Assembly (NCBI GenBank): GCA_022241785.1
Contig: JAKOMP010000036.1
Location: forward strand, 1 to 52,660
DNA from: Cyanocohniella sp. LLY
GTDB lineage: Bacteria > Cyanobacteriota > Cyanobacteriia > Cyanobacteriales > Nostocaceae
DNA length: 52,660 nucleotides
Reading direction: 5' to 3'
Position numbers and translations under genes: made by a program. Below are positions 26,927-35,220 of the stretch, piece by piece. The first letter of the stretch is position 1. Each line of letters begins with the position of its first letter. Under the pieces are notes generated by a model, which made no database searches, was not told the DNA's origin, and saw nothing but the letters and a program-made list of their open reading frames with translations.

Positions 26927-29161
26927 ATGTCTCATCCATTACACGTCGCTTTTATCTGGCATCAACATCAGCCGCTGTACAAGTCTCCTGGCAGCGGCGT
27001 TTCCGTTTCTTCTAGTCAGCACTACCGTCTACCTTGGGTACGATTGCATGGAACTAAGGATTATTTAGATTTAATCTTAATCCTAGAAAAGTATCCAAAG
27101 TTACATCAAACAGTAAATTTAGTACCATCCTTAATATTACAACTCGAAGATTATATTGCTGGCACTGCTTTTGATCCGTATCTCACGGCTAGCTTGACAC
27201 CAAATGAAAAAATAACTCAGCAACAAAAAGAATTTATTATTCAACACTTTTTTGATGCCAATCACCACACTCTGATTGATCCTCATCCTCGTTATGCTGA
27301 GTTGTATTACCAAAGACAGGAACAAGGTGAGGCTTGGTGTTTAGCGAATTGGCAATTGCCTGAATACAGTGATTTGCTAGCTTGGCACAATCTGGCGTGG
27401 ATTGATCCGATTTTTTGGGATGACCCAGAAATTGCGGCGTGGTTAGAACAGGGTCGGAATTTTACTTTAAGCGATCGCCAGCGTATATATTCCAAACAAC
27501 GGGAAATTCTCAGCCGCATTATCCCCCAACACCGGAAAATGCAAGCTAATGGACAGCTAGAAGTCACGACTACGCCCTACACTCATCCGATTTTACCTTT
27601 ACTAGCTGATACTGATTCGGGCCGGGTAGCAGTATCACAAATGCAACTACCCCAGCAACACTTTCAGTGGGCAGAAGACATTCCCCGGCACTTGCGGAAA
27701 GCGTGGGAGTTATATACAGAGCGCTTTGGACAAGAACCACGTGGTTTATGGCCTTCAGAACAATCAGTCAGTCCAGAAATTTTACCGTATATTATCAAAC
27801 AAGGATTTAAGTGGATTTGCTCAGATGAAGCTGTGTTGGGCTGGACGCTGAAACACTTTTTTCATCGGGATGGCGCAGGTAATGTCCAGGAACCAGAGTT
27901 AATTTATCGCCCATATCGCCTAGAAACCCCAGCAGGTGACTTATCCATTGTTTTTCGTGACCATAGATTATCCGATTTGATTGGCTTTACTTATGGGTCA
28001 ATGCCACCAAAACAGGCAGCTGCTGAATTAGTGGGACACCTGCAAGCGATCGCTAAAATGCAAAGAGAGCGTCAAAGCGAACAACCTTGGTTAGTAACCA
28101 TTGCTTTGGATGGAGAAAATTGTTGGGAATTTTATCCCCAAGATGGTAAACCGTTCTTAGAGGCTTTATACCAAACCCTCAGTAATGAACCCCACTTAAA
28201 ATTAGTTACCGTCTCCGAACATCTAGAACAATTTCCTCCCACAGCAACGATTCCCGGAGAACAACTGCACAGCGGTTCTTGGGTGGATGGTAGCTTTACA
28301 ACCTGGATTGGCGACCCTGTGAAAAATCGTGCTTGGGATTACCTAACCCATGCTAGGGAAACATTAGCGAAACATCCTGAAGCCACCGAAGAAAATAACC
28401 CAGAAGCTTGGGAAGCGTTGTATGCCGCCGAGGGTTCTGATTGGTTCTGGTGGTTTGGGGAAGGACATTCCTCAAATCAGGATGCCATGTTTGATCAATT
28501 GTTTCGGGAACACTTGTTGGGCATTTACAAAGCCCTGAATGAACCCGCACCATCTTACCTCAAACAACCACTAGAAATTCACGCGGCCCGTGCTGACCAT
28601 AAGCCAGAAGGATTTATTCATCCTGCCATTGATGGTAGAGGCGATGAACAGGACTGGGATAAAGCCGGTCGCATCGAAATTGGCGGGGCGCGAGGGACGA
28701 TGCACAATAGCAGTGTCATCCAGCGACTTTGGTATGGGGTAGATCACTTGAATTTCTATGTGCGTTTAGACTTTAAAAGTGGAGTTGTCCCCGGAAGAGA
28801 TTTGCCAGAAGAGTTGAATTTATTGTGGTTTTATCCAGATAAAACAATGCACAATAGCCCCATTCCCTTGGCAGATGTACCGGATGTAGCGCCCATGAAT
28901 TACCAGTATCACCACCATCTGGCAATTAATCTACTGACACAATCGATGCAGTTTCGGGAAGCCGGAGAACATTATCAATGGCATCCCCGTTTCACTCGCG
29001 CCCAAGTAGCTTTAGGCAATTGTTTCGAGGTAGCAGTACCGTGGGCAGATTTGCAAGTTCCACCCGATTATCCTGTGCGCTTAGTTTTAGTGTTGGCGGA
29101 TGAGGGAGGTTTCCGTAACTATTTCCCGGAAAATGCTTTAATTCCTATTGACGTTCCTTAG
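26927..29161 (+). CDS. Glycoside hydrolase family 57 (amylase / glucanotransferase type)
   Basis: A 744-aa cytosolic enzyme acting on alpha-glucans, presumably glycogen metabolism. It starts with the GH57 motif HPLHVAFIWHQHQP. The nucleophile Glu278 is in GLWPSEQSVS, and the acid/base Asp395 is in IALDGENCWEFY. GSDWFWWFGEGHSS near 505-518 is the late conserved motif. After about residue 560 a beta-rich domain (IDGRGDEQDWDKAGRIEIG onward) resembles a carbohydrate-binding module. Whether it is a hydrolase, a 4-alpha-glucanotransferase or another GH57 specificity cannot be told from motifs. It starts ~130 bp after nfu; a link to nfu is not expected. Confidence 0.88.
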   Translation: MSHPLHVAFIWHQHQPLYKSPGSGVSVSSSQHYRLPWVRLHGTKDYLDLILILEKYPKLHQTVNLVPSLILQLEDYIAGTAFDPYLTASLTPNEKITQQQKEFIIQHFFDANHHTLIDPHPRYAELYYQRQEQGEAWCLANWQLPEYSDLLAWHNLAWIDPIFWDDPEIAAWLEQGRNFTLSDRQRIYSKQREILSRIIPQHRKMQANGQLEVTTTPYTHPILPLLADTDSGRVAVSQMQLPQQHFQWAEDIPRHLRKAWELYTERFGQEPRGLWPSEQSVSPEILPYIIKQGFKWICSDEAVLGWTLKHFFHRDGAGNVQEPELIYRPYRLETPAGDLSIVFRDHRLSDLIGFTYGSMPPKQAAAELVGHLQAIAKMQRERQSEQPWLVTIALDGENCWEFYPQDGKPFLEALYQTLSNEPHLKLVTVSEHLEQFPPTATIPGEQLHSGSWVDGSFTTWIGDPVKNRAWDYLTHARETLAKHPEATEENNPEAWEALYAAEGSDWFWWFGEGHSSNQDAMFDQLFREHLLGIYKALNEPAPSYLKQPLEIHAARADHKPEGFIHPAIDGRGDEQDWDKAGRIEIGGARGTMHNSSVIQRLWYGVDHLNFYVRLDFKSGVVPGRDLPEELNLLWFYPDKTMHNSPIPLADVPDVAPMNYQYHHHLAINLLTQSMQFREAGEHYQWHPRFTRAQVALGNCFEVAVPWADLQVPPDYPVRLVLVLADEGGFRNYFPENALIPIDVP

Positions 29162-29644
29162 GGAACTGAGGGGAAGAAGCAGGGGGGAAGAAGCAGGGGG
29201 GCAGGGGGCAGGGAGCAGGGGGGAAAGATTTTCGGTGAGTACCAACATCTTTGTTTTTATCTTCCTCATCTCCCCATCTCCCTATCTCCCTATCTCCCTC
29301 ATCCCCCTATCTCCCTATCTCCCCATCTCCCCATCTCCCTATCTCCCTATCTGCCTATCTCCCCATCTCCCTATCTGCCTATCTCCCCATCTCCCTATCT
29401 GCCTATCTCCCCATCTCCCCATTCCCTGCTATATAATCTAGAAAATAAGTAATATTATGGCTCTTGTAGTTTTCCGACTTAACGGAAAATGGGCTAGCAT
29501 CTACCAATATTTACTATATTAAGTAATTCCCCAATCCCCTACAGCAGTGTTTTCTACCATAATTACGCGAGAGCCGATTTTAAATTAAGGGAAATTTCGG
29601 GGCAAACTTAGCATAATTTGTTGTGCAGTCGCGCCTGTCAGAGA
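29162..29644. repeat. G-rich then C-rich low-complexity region between GH57 and the kinase gene
   Basis: G-runs (GGGGAAGAAGCAGGGGGG style) fill about 29170-29222. They are followed by tandem CCCTATCTCCC units and by three exact copies of a 24-bp unit, CTATCTGCCTATCTCC plus CCATCTCC, beginning at 29347, 29371 and 29395. The plus-strand G-tracts have G-quadruplex potential. The last ~200 bp are AT-rich and should hold the kinase promoter. Confidence 0.8.
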
Positions 29645-31672
29645 ATGATCTGCTGCTTAAATCCCGATTGCTCAAATCCCCTAAATCCTGACAAAAAGAA
29701 GTTATGCCAGGCTTGTGGCACCCCGTTGGTGCCGCTTTTGCGAAATCGCTTCCGTGTCATCCGGGTACTTTCCGATGAGGGGGGATTTGGCAGAACCTAT
29801 TTATCCGAAGATACAGATAAGTTAAATGAACGTTGTGTTATTAAGCAATTAGCGCCAAAGTTTCAAGGAACTTGGTCGCAAAAGAAAGCTGTAGAATTAT
29901 TTGCTGCGGAAGCAAAACGCCTACAAGAACTAGGAGAACATCCACAAATACCAACTTTGTTAGCTTACTTTGAGCAAGACCATTGTCTGTATTTGGTGCA
30001 ACAGTTTGTAAATGGGCAAAATTTGTTACAAGAGTTGCAAAGACGCAAACTTTATCGACCTGAGGAAGTTCAAGCAATTTTGCTGCATTTATTGCCTGTC
30101 CTCAAGTTTATCCACGATCGCGGCGTGATTCACCGTGATGTCAAGCCAGAAAATATTATTCGTCGTCATGGTGATGGGCGATTAAGCCTGATCGATTTCG
30201 GTTCTTCTAAGCAGTTGACGGCAAGGGTACATAATAGAAGCGGTACATCCATTGGTTCTCACGGTTATTCACCCCTGGAACAAATTAGAGACGGTAAGGC
30301 TTATCCAGCTAGTGATTTGTTCGGTTTGGGGGCTACCTGTTTTCATCTACTAACTGGTGTGTCTCCTTTTCAGTTGTGGATGGAATATGGCTATGGTTGG
30401 GTGACTAATTGGCGGCAATATTTGCGAAATCCGTTGAGTACTGATTTGGATTATGTTCTTGATAGGCTCTTGCGGAAAGATATCCAGGAACGTTATCAGT
30501 CGGCTGATGAAGTCATTAAAAACTTGACTCCCAAACAACCATTAGCGCTACCACCAGCAGGTAAGTCTGGGGGAAAACTCTCAGTAACTCAGACTTCATC
30601 TTTACCTGTTAAATATACGCTACTGAAAAATTTAGTCTTGGTAAGTGCTTTGATTTTGTTATTCGGTATCGGCGATTCCTGGTATCAGCAATACCGGCGT
30701 GTTCACACCGTTTTATTTTCTCGGCTGAGTCAAAATCACAGTAGTCCAAAAGCCGTTGTCCATCAGTCGGCTAATACTAGCTTGCAGAATGTGGCTTTAG
30801 CTAAGGTGTTGAACGGTCATGAACATTGGGTTTTATCTGTAGCCATTAGTCCCGATAGCCAAATTTTAGTTAGTAGTGGCGATCGCAATATTCAAGTGTG
30901 GAATCTCGCTACAGGCAAAGAAATTGCTACGTTGCAAGGGCATTTCCAAAGGGTAAATGTCGTAGCTATCAGCCCAGATGGACGCACTTTGGTTAGTGGT
31001 AGCGATGACAAAACTATTAAAGTATGGGATTTGCCCACCAATCAGTTAGTCCGCACATTGAGGGGACATACTGATTCGATTCAGGCGCTAGCCATTAGCC
31101 CGGATGGTATAAATTTGGCCAGTGGTAGTGATGATAACACTATTAAACTGTGGAACTTAGGTACAGGAGGACTGAGACGGACACTCAGAGGGCATACCTC
31201 TTGGGTGCGATCGCTTGCTATTAGCCCGGATGGCGTGACTCTTGCTAGTGGCAGTTTTGACAAAACTATTAAACTTTGGGATTTGTCTCAAGCAGTTCTT
31301 GTCGGTACACTGGGGGAAGATGCAGAGACGGTAACTTCTGTTGCCATTAGCCCAGATGGTACACTGTTGGCCAGCGCTAGCCGCGATCGCACGATTAAAC
31401 TCTGGAATTTGGCTACTAAACAGAAAATTCGCACACTCACAGAAAATGATGAAACTGTGAATACTGTTACCTTTAATCCAGATGGCACACTCTTAGCCAG
31501 TGCTAGCCGCGATCGCACTGTTAAACTCTGGAATGTAGAAACTGGCGAACAAATGCGGACACTGCTGGGACATGCTGATAATGTAACATCCATTGCTATC
31601 AGCCCAGATGGTAATACCCTAGTAAGTGGTAGTGAGGACAATACTATTAAGGTTTGGCGCGTATCTCAGTAA
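29645..31672 (+). CDS. Serine/threonine protein kinase with zinc ribbon and WD40 propeller
   Basis: A 675-aa eukaryotic-like kinase of a cyanobacterial architecture. An N-terminal Cys4 zinc ribbon (CCLNPDCSNPLNPDKKKLCQ..CG) comes first. The kinase domain follows, with G46-G-F-G49 loop, VIKQL Lys, the H163-R-D165 catalytic loop (HRDVKPENI) and D184-F-G186. One membrane span lies at about 330-350 (LVLVSALILLFGI). Then seven WD40 repeats from ~385 to the end form a complete beta-propeller, probably outside the cytoplasm. The repeats GSDDxTIKLW and SASRDRTIKLWN are very alike, suggesting recent duplication. I used the ATG at 29645; a TTG at 29618 is possible. The substrate is unknown. Confidence 0.92.
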   Translation: MICCLNPDCSNPLNPDKKKLCQACGTPLVPLLRNRFRVIRVLSDEGGFGRTYLSEDTDKLNERCVIKQLAPKFQGTWSQKKAVELFAAEAKRLQELGEHPQIPTLLAYFEQDHCLYLVQQFVNGQNLLQELQRRKLYRPEEVQAILLHLLPVLKFIHDRGVIHRDVKPENIIRRHGDGRLSLIDFGSSKQLTARVHNRSGTSIGSHGYSPLEQIRDGKAYPASDLFGLGATCFHLLTGVSPFQLWMEYGYGWVTNWRQYLRNPLSTDLDYVLDRLLRKDIQERYQSADEVIKNLTPKQPLALPPAGKSGGKLSVTQTSSLPVKYTLLKNLVLVSALILLFGIGDSWYQQYRRVHTVLFSRLSQNHSSPKAVVHQSANTSLQNVALAKVLNGHEHWVLSVAISPDSQILVSSGDRNIQVWNLATGKEIATLQGHFQRVNVVAISPDGRTLVSGSDDKTIKVWDLPTNQLVRTLRGHTDSIQALAISPDGINLASGSDDNTIKLWNLGTGGLRRTLRGHTSWVRSLAISPDGVTLASGSFDKTIKLWDLSQAVLVGTLGEDAETVTSVAISPDGTLLASASRDRTIKLWNLATKQKIRTLTENDETVNTVTFNPDGTLLASASRDRTVKLWNVETGEQMRTLLGHADNVTSIAISPDGNTLVSGSEDNTIKVWRVSQ

Positions 31673-31986
31673 TTTGTTATTTTTATCTAAAAAATTAGTT
31701 TCTACAAGCTAAGTAGAATGGTGTAAATAATTAAAGGTTTGTAGTGAGTTAGCGCGGTCTACAGCCCTTCGGGCATCCTTCTCCCAAGGGGAGACGCCAA
31801 AGGCGAACGGCGGGGGGTTTCCCCCATGAGCGACTAACGTACAGCCTGCGGCATCGGTCGGCATCACCCGTAGGGTGAGGACTTTAGTCCTCTAATAAGG
31901 ACTGAAGTCCTTACTACGAACCAAATGTAATTTTTTTACATGACTTCACATAGTTTGGTTTTTTCAAGTCTTCTACTTATCTCAAG
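31673..31986. other. Repeat-filled spacer before nrtS
   Basis: Of these 314 bp most are taken by the TTTGTAGTGAG family repeat (31736-31922). The remainder is AT-rich and includes the nrtS upstream region with a T-run. No RNA gene was recognised. Confidence 0.5.
31736..31922. repeat. TTTGTAGTGAG repeat family, long copy
   Basis: Ends GGTTTGTAGTGAG and TTACTACGAACC are imperfect inverted repeats. The right half contains AGGACTTTAGTCCT and AGGACTGAAGTCCT hairpins. Compared with the copy at 39472 it carries an extra ~100 bp of GC-rich insert (CGGGCATCC, GGCGAACGGCGGGGGG). Similarity to the 39472 copy continues some 25 bp outside both ends. Confidence 0.65.
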
Positions 31987-32217
31987 ATGAAAACTTTCAA
32001 GGAATTTGGCTTATGTCTTTTTAATCCCGACATGAGGCCGACAGCTTTAAAAGTGTCTGTAGTAGTGGGTTCTATTCTATTCATCATCAATCACGGTTCA
32101 GCTCTGGTCAAAGGTCAAATGACTCAGGATCGCTGGATTTCTGCGGGCATAACCTACGTGATTCCCTATATGGTAAATATTCATGGTCAATCTGTGAGTC
32201 GTTCTAGAAAATGTTGA
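31987..32217 (+). CDS. nrtS: NrtS-like nitrate/nitrite transporter subunit
   Basis: A 76-aa membrane protein with two hydrophobic segments (about 20-37 VSVVVGSILFIINHG and 52-68 SAGITYVIPYMVNIHG). RPTALKVSVVVGSILFIINH and TYVIPYMVNIHG match the NrtS family described in marine cyanobacteria, where paired NrtS1/NrtS2 form a bispecific nitrate/nitrite transporter. Only one copy is here, so it would need a partner elsewhere or act as a homo-oligomer. The start ATG follows a weak AAG context. No canonical NtcA site (GTA-N8-TAC) is evident upstream. Short length is normal for the family. Confidence 0.8.
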   Translation: MKTFKEFGLCLFNPDMRPTALKVSVVVGSILFIINHGSALVKGQMTQDRWISAGITYVIPYMVNIHGQSVSRSRKC

Positions 32218-32239
32218 TATACCTGAAACCTGCATTTCC

Positions 32240-32331
32240 AGGACTTACGTAACCAACCACGTATTTCCCTCATTGCAACCGTAGGGAAGCAATCTCAAAG
32301 CCTTTATTTTCGTGGCGAGTGCGTAAGTTCT
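32240..32331 (+). repeat. 92-bp TIR repeat family, copy 3
   Basis: Bounded by AGGACTTACG and CGTAAGTTCT (one change from the usual end). It is nearly identical to the 17598 copy and lies just past nrtS, between it and the convergent SGNH gene. Confidence 0.85.
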
Positions 32332-32350
32332 AATTTCATCACTTTGTTTT

Positions 32351-33361
32351 CTACCATAGATGACTTTTACCTTGTTGTTTGACAAATGTTTTGAGCTTGC
32401 TTCTATGTAACTCTTGATATTCTTGTAAACTAACTTGATTAACACGAATACCAAACTGGGAATTTTCACCCTCAAGAATTCTGGCTATTCTTTCATGCAC
32501 ATATGGATAGTAGTGACTACCATCGTAAGTATAGTTCGTGTTTTTTGTTACCTTTGAAGGATATGAGAAATCGTATGTTTCATTAAAATGCCGGGAAGAT
32601 TCATGAATACCTTGCAACTGACAATCTAGCAGACCTTTAGCATAGCTCTGATTAAAATTTTCCCAAGGCGAAATTGGTGCTACGTAACCAATAATTTCAG
32701 CATTTGGAAACGTCTCTCGAATTTTTTGGTAGGAGGCTACACGAGAAAAATCACATTTCTTTTGGGATTTTGTTGTGACAAATTTAGGATTGTAACTATA
32801 CGAAAGTTCTAAAACTGTGCCTTTGAAATATTGATTGTATGCTCTTTCTAGAGGGAATCTCCCAATTAGTGTATTTATACTAAACTTTAAACTGTCAAAG
32901 GAGAATAGATAAGACTGATACATGGGTTGTGGTTCTGGCACTTCAACTTCTTCTTTAAATGCCATGTTTTTATCATCTATCGTAAATTTAAAATTGAAAG
33001 CATCTATTCCTACATATACTTTTTGGGGATTCACTCCTATATCTCTGGCAAATTTGGCATATTCAGCAAATTCTTCAGCAGTTCCCGCCGCAAAAGCGTA
33101 ATTGAAACAATTATTTTTTTTGAGAGCTTTAGTATCTAACAAAGTTAAGCGGGAGCTACCAAAAATCAGACAATCGTACTTTTCGATATCGCTATTCAAT
33201 AATCGATTAGTTTTGGTCAATCTCTCGTTAAAAGGTACATTAACTCCAGTTAATCTGTTTCCCCGACGATACCAAAGTGGATCTACTGCGAAATTGAGTG
33301 CGCCAACAGATGTCAGAAGCACGCTTGCCACTGCGAAGTATGTTTTGATGTAACCAAGCAT
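32351..33361 (-). CDS. SGNH-like partner of the MBOAT O-acetyltransferase
   Basis: A 336-aa membrane-anchored protein with one N-terminal hydrophobic helix (FAVASVLLTSVGALNFAV) and an extracytoplasmic body. LIFGSSRLTLL places a Ser near residue 69 in an SGNH block I-like motif, and DGSHYYPYV near the C-terminus has the Asp-x2-His of block V. The family is related to AlgJ/AlgX/DltD-type proteins that move acetyl groups to exported polysaccharide. I chose the ATG at 33361, 16 bp after the MBOAT stop. The frame is open to an upstream ATG at 33430 that would overlap the MBOAT gene. It is almost surely co-translated with the MBOAT gene. Confidence 0.75.
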   Translation of the reverse strand: MLGYIKTYFAVASVLLTSVGALNFAVDPLWYRRGNRLTGVNVPFNERLTKTNRLLNSDIEKYDCLIFGSSRLTLLDTKALKKNNCFNYAFAAGTAEEFAEYAKFARDIGVNPQKVYVGIDAFNFKFTIDDKNMAFKEEVEVPEPQPMYQSYLFSFDSLKFSINTLIGRFPLERAYNQYFKGTVLELSYSYNPKFVTTKSQKKCDFSRVASYQKIRETFPNAEIIGYVAPISPWENFNQSYAKGLLDCQLQGIHESSRHFNETYDFSYPSKVTKNTNYTYDGSHYYPYVHERIARILEGENSQFGIRVNQVSLQEYQELHRSKLKTFVKQQGKSHLW

Positions 33362-33377
33362 AAGATTTACTGAATCA

Positions 33378-34883
33378 CTAAAATTGGAAATATAAAAACT
33401 CACTAACTTTGGTAAGGTGCAATAGTGCAATCACCGTTAGAAATGAAGTGATGACAGCATATGTTTGATTAGGTTGCCACTGCCATCTTGACCATATCGG
33501 GCCATTTGATGACATTTTTTTGACTTTTTCAAAGTTTAAGACTGGCTCATATTTACCCATCCATTCCTGAACATTCGGTGTAAACCAGGCGATGGCTAGT
33601 AAGATAGAAACTGCCAAAATTGCTCTTTTCAATTCTATTTCTAGAATTTCCGCATTCAATGATAAGCCATTGAAACCGAGCATACTTCTGACAATTACGA
33701 ATGCTGCATTCATGTTTTCAGCGCGGAAGAATACCCAGGCGAAGACAACGGCGATGAAGGTGACTAACCAAGCTATTGTTTGACTTAGCCAGTTATTTAC
33801 TGTCAAATTGCGCCTTTTTTGCCAAGAGTTCCATTGGTGATTAATAACTAAATAAAATCCATGTAAACCACCCCAGAAAATGAATTGCCAGCCGGCACCA
33901 TGCCAAAGTCCTCCCAACAACATGGTGATAATTAAGTTGATATTACGTCTAATTTCGCCTTGACGATTACCACCTAAAGGAATATATAAGTAATCTCGTA
34001 AAAAGTTAGAGAGGGTGATATGCCATCTCCGCCAAAAATCGCTGATACTGATAGCTTTATAAGGGGAATAAAAGTTAATTGGCAATTTAATACCAAACAT
34101 TCTGGCTATACCAATAGCCATATCTGAATATCCAGAAAAATCAAAATATAGTTGTAATGTATAGGCGATCGCTCCAATCCAAGCATCGACAAAAGTGGGG
34201 AATATACCTTGACTCACAGCATCAAATACCGGACTAGCATAAACCGCAATATTATCAGCAAATACAACTTTTTTGAATAAACCTAAACTGAAAATTGTGA
34301 TGCCTACCGATAAATTTTCGGGATTAAACCGATACGCACTCTTATCGGCAAATTGTGGCATTACTTCTGCATGGTGAACAATCGGCCCAGCAATTAGTTG
34401 GGGAAAAAAGCTAATAAATAAACAGTAATCTACGAAGTTATAGTGCTTTGTTTCTCCACGGAAAGAATCTATCAAATAGGCAATCTGTTGAAATGTAAAG
34501 AAGGAAATTCCTAAAGGTAGGATAATATTTTGTAAGTTAAAGTTTCTCCCTAATATATCGCCTACACTGGTAATGAAGAAATCGGCATATTTAAAATAAC
34601 CAATCAGAATTAAATTGGTGGCGATTCCTAAACTCAGCAGTGTCTTTTTAAATATTTGTGAGCGAGATTTTTTATTTAATGTGTAACCTATACAAAAGTT
34701 AAAAATCATAGAACCCACAAATAATATTAAATACTTGGGGTTCCACCAGCCATAAAAAATTAAAGAAGCAACTACTAAAGAAGCGATCGCTAATCTATGA
34801 TAACCATATTTACTTACAAGAAAGAATATTGCCAGAATAATCGGCAAAAATAGAAAAATAAATTCTAAGGAGTTGAATAACAT
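33378..34883 (-). CDS. MBOAT family O-acyltransferase (AlgI-like)
   Basis: A 501-aa multi-pass membrane protein with roughly ten or more hydrophobic segments. The catalytic His328 lies in GGLWHGAGWQFIFWGGLHG, and FWRRWHITLSNFLRDYLYIPLGG is the AlgI/DltB signature. Such proteins pass an acetyl or acyl group across the membrane to a surface polymer together with an SGNH partner, which follows in the same operon. The gene is AT-rich. The target polymer is not indicated by neighbours; extracellular polysaccharide or a wall polymer is likely. The ATG at 34883 begins MLFNSLEFIFLFLP, the normal AlgI-type start. Confidence 0.92.
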   Translation of the reverse strand: MLFNSLEFIFLFLPIILAIFFLVSKYGYHRLAIASLVVASLIFYGWWNPKYLILFVGSMIFNFCIGYTLNKKSRSQIFKKTLLSLGIATNLILIGYFKYADFFITSVGDILGRNFNLQNIILPLGISFFTFQQIAYLIDSFRGETKHYNFVDYCLFISFFPQLIAGPIVHHAEVMPQFADKSAYRFNPENLSVGITIFSLGLFKKVVFADNIAVYASPVFDAVSQGIFPTFVDAWIGAIAYTLQLYFDFSGYSDMAIGIARMFGIKLPINFYSPYKAISISDFWRRWHITLSNFLRDYLYIPLGGNRQGEIRRNINLIITMLLGGLWHGAGWQFIFWGGLHGFYLVINHQWNSWQKRRNLTVNNWLSQTIAWLVTFIAVVFAWVFFRAENMNAAFVIVRSMLGFNGLSLNAEILEIELKRAILAVSILLAIAWFTPNVQEWMGKYEPVLNFEKVKKMSSNGPIWSRWQWQPNQTYAVITSFLTVIALLHLTKVSEFLYFQF

Positions 34884-35220
34884 AAACTACACTTTTTTTT
34901 ATTTTTCTTAATATAAACTTTAGCTATCATATCAAATCAACTTCAGCGTATTTACTGAATTTACGTAAATTTCATGAAAAAATTATAAACCCTTGATGCC
35001 CTCATCGTAGATAAATATACTTATTCATACAGATTTTTTATGACATCTGTCTGAGGAGAGATTACTCTAACCCTAGAGAGGGATTTATTGATTTATTGCC
35101 TGAAAGTTCTGAAATACACGAGTTTGCCAAGAATTAGGTTTTTGATTTTGTAGCTGATGTGTGGTAAAAATTTGGGTATTTTGGGATTAGGAGTAGATGA
35201 AGACAATATAAAGAGAATGT
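34884..35220. other. Spacer upstream of the MBOAT gene
   Basis: A 337-bp AT-rich gap between the ClC gene and the MBOAT gene, both minus. It should contain the promoter of the acetylation pair. No hairpin terminator or RNA gene was convincing. Confidence 0.45.

Noticed and set aside
29347-29418. CRISPR array
   Set aside because: The three 24-bp copies are directly contiguous, without spacers, and low in complexity. They are a tandem repeat.
31926-31940. NtcA site upstream of nrtS
   Set aside because: The GTA and TAC halves are separated by 7 nt instead of 8, and similar sequence occurs next to the other TTTGTAGTGAG repeat copy, so it looks like part of the repeat.
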